Notes under the pieces: generated by a model
Seen by the model: only the letters and a program-made list of their open reading frames with translations
The model's database searches: none
What the model was told of the DNA's origin: nothing
Part shown: one piece after another, positions 57,952 to 64,000 of the stretch
Numbering within the stretch: position 1 is the stretch's first letter
Layout: each line of letters starts with the position of its first letter
Origin: Diphasiastrum complanatum
Taxonomy: Eukaryota > Streptophyta > Lycopodiopsida > Lycopodiales > Lycopodiaceae
Direction of reading: 5' to 3'
Length of the DNA stretch: 64,000 bases
Assembly: GCA_029204225.1 (NCBI GenBank)
Contig: CM055104.1
Coordinates: 41,943,233-42,007,232, forward strand
Position numbers and translations under genes: made by a program

Positions 57952-58777
57952 GTTGCAATGATTTGATCTCCTCTTTCAACTTGTTCCAATGCACTTAGCA
58001 CTCTTGAAAGTCAGTACGGGATCCCTTACGGGCTGTTCGTCGGGCCCTGTAAGGGATCCCTTACGGGCTATTTGTAATGCCCCATAAGGGATCCCTTTAT
58101 GGATTCCTTACAGCAGCTCGTAATGCTCCGCAAATGAATTCTTTCAATTCCCATGAAGCACCCATCAAATCCAAACATATCAAATTTTCTCTCATTGAAG
58201 TCTTTAATGTTCCTTAACCACTCATCCAACTTGAAATCAAGCATAACTTTTCATGTTTTCCATCATCGACATAAGTGGCACTCGAGCATAACATATTAGT
58301 ATAGAGCTTTTAGCATTACGGAGGCCACCTACTTCCCTTTTTGCATCTGATTTCATGACCCCATACGATATCTTCAAAATATCATGAGTCTCCACACAAC
58401 TCACGAAACAAAACAGAACATACCTACATGTCCCAAAACATACCTACATGTCCCAAATATCTGCAAGAAAAAAGATTTCGTTTACTCTCAAACTCAGATT
58501 TTATTAATGTATTATATGATGCACTCCTCAAATTCACATCGTCAAACCATGATTGGGTGCAAATTATATGCAATCATGTGTGTGCTTCTCATATCAATTT
58601 CCTAAAGTAAACACCCTGGTGCATTTATTCATAGGAAAAAGTAGTAGGTACATTGATGAAAAAGATATATACACCCCGAAGGAGAAATTTAAACAAAAGT
58701 AGGCTCAAACAAGAGCGAAGCTTGCAGTAGAGTTAAGATTAATTTAAATCCTGGCATTAAAAATAAAAGTGCATAAA
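57952..58777. other. non-coding flank with palindrome cluster
   Basis: Immediately right of N5 lie a GGGATCCC palindrome cluster (58010-58125) and a 20-bp tandem duplication at 58417-58456 (AACATACCTACATGTCCCAA twice). The 58600-58777 part is probably 3' UTR of the LINE that follows. Confidence 0.6.
58010..58125. repeat. palindrome cluster, three GGGATCCCTT units
   Basis: GTAAGGGATCCCTTAC at 58049-58064 is a perfect 16-bp palindrome. Related units stand at about 58015 (ACGGGATCCCTTACGGGCT) and 58083 (ATAAGGGATCCCTTTAT), with CGGGCTGTT/CGGGCTATT spacers and TTACGGGC repeated. No tandem coding frame. Strong cruciform or stem-loop potential. Confidence 0.75.
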
Positions 58778-60260
58778 CTATGATGATGTCTGTGGGAGTC
58801 TGCCAACTGACTGCAGCAGATCAGAAAAGCGAAGAGGTGGTGAGTCGGCTAATGAAAGGAGATGAAATGTAGCAGACCCAGCCATCGTCGCCTGTTGCAG
58901 AATAGATAGGGCCTGAGCACGTTGCAAGACAATGGAAACACGTTGTTTGAAAGAAGCCACGAGAATAGAACCAGGAATACCTTGACGCTCTGCCGCTTGA
59001 TGAGAACACATGCGAAGAAAATCCTCAAAGCGTCGATGCAAGGTGTCATAAGTCTCAATAGCCAAGGGAAGGAAAGCATCAATGGGGTGCCTGTAGGAGT
59101 AGTTTTTTTCTTTCTCTTGTGCTGCCACGCCTGCCGCTTCTCCTTGTGTGAAAGCAGAGCGAGGCAATAGGTCACCACGCGTGGGATCAGCAACAACATC
59201 ATCTGCCAAAGTACGAAGCTCATCCCGAGAGAGGACAATGTCAACACGCCTGCGGGAAGAGTGGGACGCAAAAGAAGGAAGTACATGAGACTGCTCTTTG
59301 AGGATATGGAATCTTCCATCTCTGGCTATAGCGGCTGTTGCATCTCTGACAACATCATGCGTAGCTGTGCGCTCACTCCCAAAAGGACAGCGGAGGAGGT
59401 GGATAGCAAGAGCATCAATCGGGTGACCACAAACACACCTAGAGAGACCCAAGACCGAAGGATGAGGAAGCCTCGAACGAAGCCGAAGAGCAGTGGTGAA
59501 GATGGCCGAAGACAACCGGAAGGAAAGAATAACAAGCCGAGCTGACAACCAAGCCCCGACACCAGGACCCGCACAAGAAAGAAGTCAAGCTCGGTGCAAC
59601 GCCGAAGGAGCCTTAGAGAGCATGCTGGAAAGGGTATGCTTGTGCACGCGCTCCAAGAGAGTCTCTTGCAGGTGATCTGAACTGAAAGTGAAGAGTTGTT
59701 CAAAAGGAGGAAGACAAACTTGGGCAAAGAGAGGGAGGAGCTCTCGCGCAGCGATGAGGAGGTGCTGAAAAGGCAGACAATCGCTATCCACATGAGCAAT
59801 GCAATCCGCCAAGAGAGGGCGAAAGCCAGAAAGGAAACGAGAAGACAAAGTAGGGGCGACAAGAACCCAGTTCCCAAAAAAAGCTGCAGGTGTAGAAGAA
59901 ACCGTAGAGACCTCCACAAGAAATGGGTAACCGAGTCTGGTTCCGAGCTGAAAGGGTCTCCACACCATCCAAAGAACTTGGGCCTAAAAGACGGCCAAAA
60001 ACATCCATAAGAGAGCTGTCAAAGGAAGAGAGGAGATGCAAAAAGTACAGAGTAAGGGGGAAAGTCCGCAGCAGATAAGAAAGACGTTGGATAAAGCAAG
60101 ACGTCAAGATGTCAAACACAACCTGAGTGTCGTCCAACCGAGGAAGCAGATATGAATGAGCAACATCCCCTTGGAGAGCCTCACCAAAAAAAGCAGAGCT
60201 GAAGGAAGCAGACCCAGAAGGAACACCCAGAATGCGAATGCCATCCATACCTTTGAACAT
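58778..60260 (-). pseudogene. non-LTR element with zinc-binding and nuclease-like C-terminus
   Basis: Three overlapping minus-strand frames form one decayed polyprotein. The upstream part (60260-59784) reads GIRILGVPSGSASF, LPRLDDTQVVFDILTSCF and VFGRLLGPSSLDGVE, the thumb side of RT. The middle (59968-59585) continues FLVEVSTVSSTPAAFFGNW and ARELLPLFAQVCLPPF. The last frame (59548-58778, 256 codons) has SRCVCGHPIDALAIHLLRC, a Cys/His cluster, then HDVVRDATAAIARDG, RRRVDIVLSRDELRTLADD and VVADPTRGDL, resembling a restriction-like endonuclease fold. It ends with FLPLAIETYDTLHRRFEDFL and KQRVSIVLQRAQA. The nuclease assignment is tentative. It is 5'-truncated; the RT palm is absent. Confidence 0.65.
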
Positions 60261-61730
60261 TACGATAATTTGTTCCTATAAGTAAACTACAAATCTATGG
60301 GTTTTGTGACTTTCTTCAAGAGTCACTTGGATCAAAATTGATATACCAAAGGCTTGATGCATGGTTCTACAGTTCGTATACCTACTTAATCCTCATCATA
60401 TTTTAGCGAAGTGATTTTGAAACCAGATTGTAATTCTCAATGTTGAGGAGACCGCTATTTTGTAAACAATAATCTATATGCAAACACAAGATTGTATGCA
60501 ATGTTGTAGCTTGCATTCCTTTATTAATGATTAAGAAATATGTTCGTGCACAATAGCAAGCTGATGCAAAATGTGAAGAAAAAAACCTTTTGACCACATA
60601 CTCACATATTGTCACACAAAAACATTCTTGCACCTAAAGCAAAAGCTAAGTAAAAGGTAGGGTGGCAGATTACCAAGAACTTACTGAAGCTTTGAAATAC
60701 GCCTCATGAGACTTGCTAGAACCACTTTAATAAGCACGCTTATTTATCCCATTTTTGCCATAATCAAAGCTTAACAATGTGCAGCTATATTTAAGTATTA
60801 CAACATCATGATCAATTATAATCCCCCAAATAAATGTCAAACATAGTCAACAACAACACCCACAACCATTATGTCTATTTCAAGGGTTGCAAGACAACGA
60901 AAGACATTTTACTGCTATGCAAGGTGTCAATTGGAAAAGCTTCCTTATCGCCCATTTCATCCCCCATCTAACACTTTATTAAGCAACATGCATCACTTTG
61001 ATCCGAAAGCACGGACTATTTATTAAAAACTTTGCTCTCATCTATTAGACCTCCTCACCATGCACTGGCTCACCTAAAAGTTGGAACCGTTACAAGAAAT
61101 GGCTTTCATAATTGTCTCCCCTCAACATGGACAGATTCTAGCATGTTGCATGGGGATATGGAGCACATCTTACAAGAAGTTTCTGCTTTGAGAAAAAAAA
61201 AAAAGCGTATTCACCTAGAACGATAACCAAAAATATTCATAGAGAAAACCAAAGTACAGTTTCAATTACTACGGTGCAAAGATGGCATCACATCATAGCT
61301 TCAAAAGATGTCTGCTCACCCATTAACAATAAGATTACTAAATTTATGATGAGGTACAGAAATTCTGTCAATTACGACATCAATTGATCTAACACCACAT
61401 CTACCATGTTCCGTCCATACAGCACACTCCAAAGAGTTAAGGGACTTGAGCAACAAGTTTGAATGTCACTCTTATGACATTAGAACTCACAAAGAAAGGG
61501 CCACTCAATCAACAATAAAACAGACGGGTTCTCAAACATAGCTATATATATATATATGGCCGATACAAAAACCATCAATCAAGAAGAATAAAAAGATGGC
61601 AAACAGGTAGCATCACAAAGAATCTAAATGTTATAAGGTATAAGTGATTATAAATGTTGATAAACTCACAGATCCAAATACTTAATGTATATTATGCCAG
61701 ATTTGGGTACTTGATAAAACAAAAGGTGTT
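60261..61730. other. non-coding stretch
   Basis: No supported gene. Lies between the LINE remnant and the 3' end of the RPT1 gene. Holds a short TA run near 61542-61557 and an A-run near 61190-61203. Confidence 0.55.
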
Positions 61731-61966
61731 CTTATAGAAAATTTCTGGAGTACACAAGAAATGGACAATATGTCAAAAAAAACAATGAAATTCGCAGGTT
61801 CTTAAATGGTGTCAGCACATCATGAAACTGAACTGGACCGTTTCTTAGCCATGTAACAGACCTAAGCTGAAACTTTCTTGGCCTTGCCTTGACGGGAATT
61901 GGTGAACAAAGACTTGAACATAATGATTTTCCATGGAACACCTCGTAGCAAAATCTTTAGTAGGAA
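61731..61966 (-). other. RPT1: probable 3' UTR of RPT1
   Basis: Directly downstream of the RPT1 stop on the minus strand. No other conserved frame. The polyadenylation site was not identified. Confidence 0.4.
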
Positions 61967-62124
61967 TCAGTTGTATACCATGTACTTCGGAGTGGCACTA
62001 AACTTCTGATAACCTTTAATCACTTTGTTTACAGCCTCCAGGAAGTCTTTCTCTGTGACTGTTTTTCTACGAGCACGGATAGCATACATGCCAGCCTCAG
62101 TACAAACACTTCTGATGTCAGCAC
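61967..62124 (-). CDS. RPT1: 26S proteasome ATPase RPT1, terminal exon
   Basis: The last 52 codons of the 26S proteasome regulatory ATPase subunit 7 (RPT1, animal PSMC2). The exon opens after TTGCAG at 62130-62125 and reads [20 protein letters not shown], then [20 protein letters not shown] and [11 protein letters not shown], ending in TGA. This is the C-terminal helical part of the AAA+ domain (GADIRSVC lies in the sensor-2 region) and the RPT1-specific tail. The split Gly codon (G|GT) gives a phase-1 intron. RPT1 is part of the hexameric ring that unfolds ubiquitinated proteins into the 20S core. No preceding exon (expected to end near CPNST) was found up to 64000, so the last intron is at least 1.87 kb. 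Reading is certain; only one exon is in view. Confidence 0.93.
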
Positions 62125-64000
62125 CTGCAACATTGTACATTGAAGGCATAAGCACAAATTAGGATTAACGATTGAACAAAGCTCAGATCACTAGCAAAAT
62201 GAGCAACACTGGTACTGCAGATGACATTTTCTTAAAGACTTGTCGCACACTAGTTGTTTGGCCAGTTTTTGAAGGCCTTGAATCCACCAAAGTATCAAGA
62301 AAATAAAACTTGTGCACAAATACAAACTAATTACAAAGGATCTTGTGCTTTTGGAATCAATTTCCATAAGAAAACCTTTTAAATTACCTCACACGTTCAC
62401 TAGCTTCTAGAGTTATCTCATTAAATGGTACGTTTGACAAGTCATCTTAGCAAGTTTCAAATTCAAGGGTAAAATATAGATTTCAATCATAAAAGCCTGT
62501 ACCAAGTAATTTTGGGCTGGCCGTATCATCCTGTACCATAGTTGCACTGCGTTTCTAAAACCGCGACTAGAAAGGCGTTCAAAAACGAGTTTCGAAACGC
62601 GTTACTGGTTTGGGACAGCGTTTCTCAAAAACTTTTTATGGGTATCAAATTAAAGCATTGGGCAGTATATGTATGTAGGTTGCCGAATGTTTCGGGTACA
62701 ATGTGGTCCAGTTTAGGTGCATCAATTCCTGTTAGATTCTGTCAATCGCTATTGATTTTTTTAATCTGTTTTTTTTTTCAGAGATTCTAAATCCAGAAAC
62801 AAGTTTCTGAGAAACACGTTACTAGAAACGTTTTTTTTCCAGAAACACGCTTCTGTGTAACTATGTTCTATACATACAGATTGCAACTCATTCAGTACAT
62901 ATGAAAACGAGATAAGGAGTGAAGCTTTTCACACGAGATAAGGAGCAAAAGACGGAGGCAGGGAGACAAGGAATTGGAAGGAAGGAGGGAGAGGAGAAAA
63001 AGAAAACCGATTTAAAAGTTACTACTGCAACTACTAGTTAGAACTTCTGGCAACTAGTTAGTATTACTCAGTATTAGACAACAATAGCCAGTTAGTAGTT
63101 GCTAAACCTACTATTAGCGAATAATATCACTTGAATTTGACAGTGTCTACTCTCTTCAATCACTCGCTCTCCATCCCTCCAATAACCATAGTGATAACTC
63201 ATATACTTACTTGTGAGATTGCAATATATCTTATCCAGATTCACAAATTAAATTTAATAAGTCAGTGACGTCGTAAGGCAAAGATTAGAAAAAATAACTA
63301 CTTAGTCTCATCACCCCAAGCATAAATTGCTATCTGGGTTTCAAAAGAATCCAGATACTCTTGGGTAGGGCCCAGTGCCGACTAAGAAGCAAATGACAAT
63401 CAACAAGAAAAAAATTTAAAATCAAATAAGTAAAAACGAGGATCACATGCGGCGTTACATAAACACGAGATACCAAGACGTGGACGAAATACAAATGTAT
63501 GGATTCTATGGAATGCAAAAAAAATTCACTGCTTTGGTATATCAGAAGCTAAATATTTGCTACTTTTCCTCGGATATCCTTCCAGTTTGAATCTGCAGGG
63601 TCGGATTCTGAACGATCACAAATTGTTCAATTTAGAAAATCTTCAATTCTGAATAAAGTAGAAAGACGTATCTCCAAAAGAGACATGTCACGGACAGTTG
63701 AGGGGCAATGGCACAGGACCACACAGCTGATGCAGAAGTACATACACCTGAAGTCAAGCACTCCCTTGTAGTCACCCCATCAGTCTAGAGTTTAAAGCCT
63801 ACTACAGCACCATGTGTTAATCCCCCCCCTTACCTTCTTGCTTCTGTTATTGAATTTTCTTACTCTTTCAATTTTCCTGTTCTTTGATTCCCTGCATATA
63901 TTGTCTATTCGTTTTCCATTGTTCAGCTTCCAAATGTCCATGCACTGGAAAATCAAGACTCTTCTGCTCTTTGTCTTTGATGTCGAGACCACACCTATTC
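62125..64000 (-). other. RPT1 intron or beyond, no exon recognised
   Basis: Presumed intron sequence of RPT1 on the minus strand. It contains the inverted-repeat element at 62537-62865 and a purine-rich patch near 62935-63010. No further RPT1 residues were found in any frame. Short frames at 63330-63518 and 63792-63992 show no motif. Confidence 0.5.
62537..62865. mobile_element. candidate MITE, 329 bp, with inverted ends
   Basis: Ends CATAGTTGCAC (62537-62547) and GTGTAACTATG (62855-62865) are inverted copies with one mismatch. Inside, both flanks are dense in AGAAACGCG/CGTTTCT words. GCGTTACT or ACGTTACT is followed by GG or AG at 62599 and 62817. The centre is unrelated and non-coding. No clear target duplication, so the superfamily is unknown. 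Confidence 0.55.

Noticed and set aside
61732-61941. 69-codon minus-strand frame after RPT1
   Set aside because: Falls in the probable 3' UTR, has no motif and is in a different frame from the RPT1 exon.

Overview
The window looks like nuclear DNA of a land plant with a large, repeat-rich genome. Three things support this: a long DUF3527-type plant protein, the last exon of the 26S proteasome ATPase RPT1 with plant-type residues and splice site, and layers of Ty1/copia, Ty3/gypsy and LINE elements whose primer-binding sites match plant initiator-Met and Asp tRNAs. Only two host genes are clear in 64 kb. A fern, lycophyte or gymnosperm-sized genome would fit, but the sequence alone does not fix the lineage.

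Layout: 1-7.1 kb holds a possible terminal exon of an unknown gene at the left edge and one intact 995-residue DUF3527 gene on the minus strand with a long leader. From 7.1 to 34.4 kb is a nest of retroelements. A minus-strand Ty3 relic (Ty3-A, about 8.5-16.4 kb) is split by a plus-strand copia-type element (N1, 11726-15414). Fragments of two more Ty3 elements lie at 18.0-20.0 kb. An almost complete minus-strand element of the same copia family (N3, 23773-28574, GATAA target duplication) splits a decayed coiled-coil ORF. A minus-strand Ty3 element with a tRNA-Asp primer site (Ty3-B, 28.7-32.35 kb) carries a 795-bp solo LTR inside it. A further copia copy (N4) starts 150 bp away in the opposite direction. 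From 34.5 to 44.4 kb there is a (TG)35(AG)78 microsatellite, an L1-like LINE tail, a relic of a second LINE type, small inverted-repeat elements and several tandem arrays.

From 44.4 to 58 kb is a second nest: plus-strand Copia-C, minus-strand Copia-E with 1.26-kb LTRs, and minus-strand Copia-D, which contains both Copia-E and family copy N5. N5 in turn carries two tandem tRNA-like SINE units. From 58 to 64 kb come a BamHI-site palindrome cluster, a minus-strand non-LTR element with a zinc-binding and nuclease-like C-terminus, the RPT1 terminal exon and a 329-bp inverted-repeat element in its intron or flank.

The most unusual content is the 'N' family of copia-type elements, with at least five copies here. 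They keep gag, have lost integrase and most of the reverse transcriptase (RT) with its YVDD box altered, and share a 3' region that reads as protein with a hydrophobic segment. They were probably mobilised in trans by relatives such as Copia-D. Names such as N1 or Ty3-A are labels used only in this annotation.
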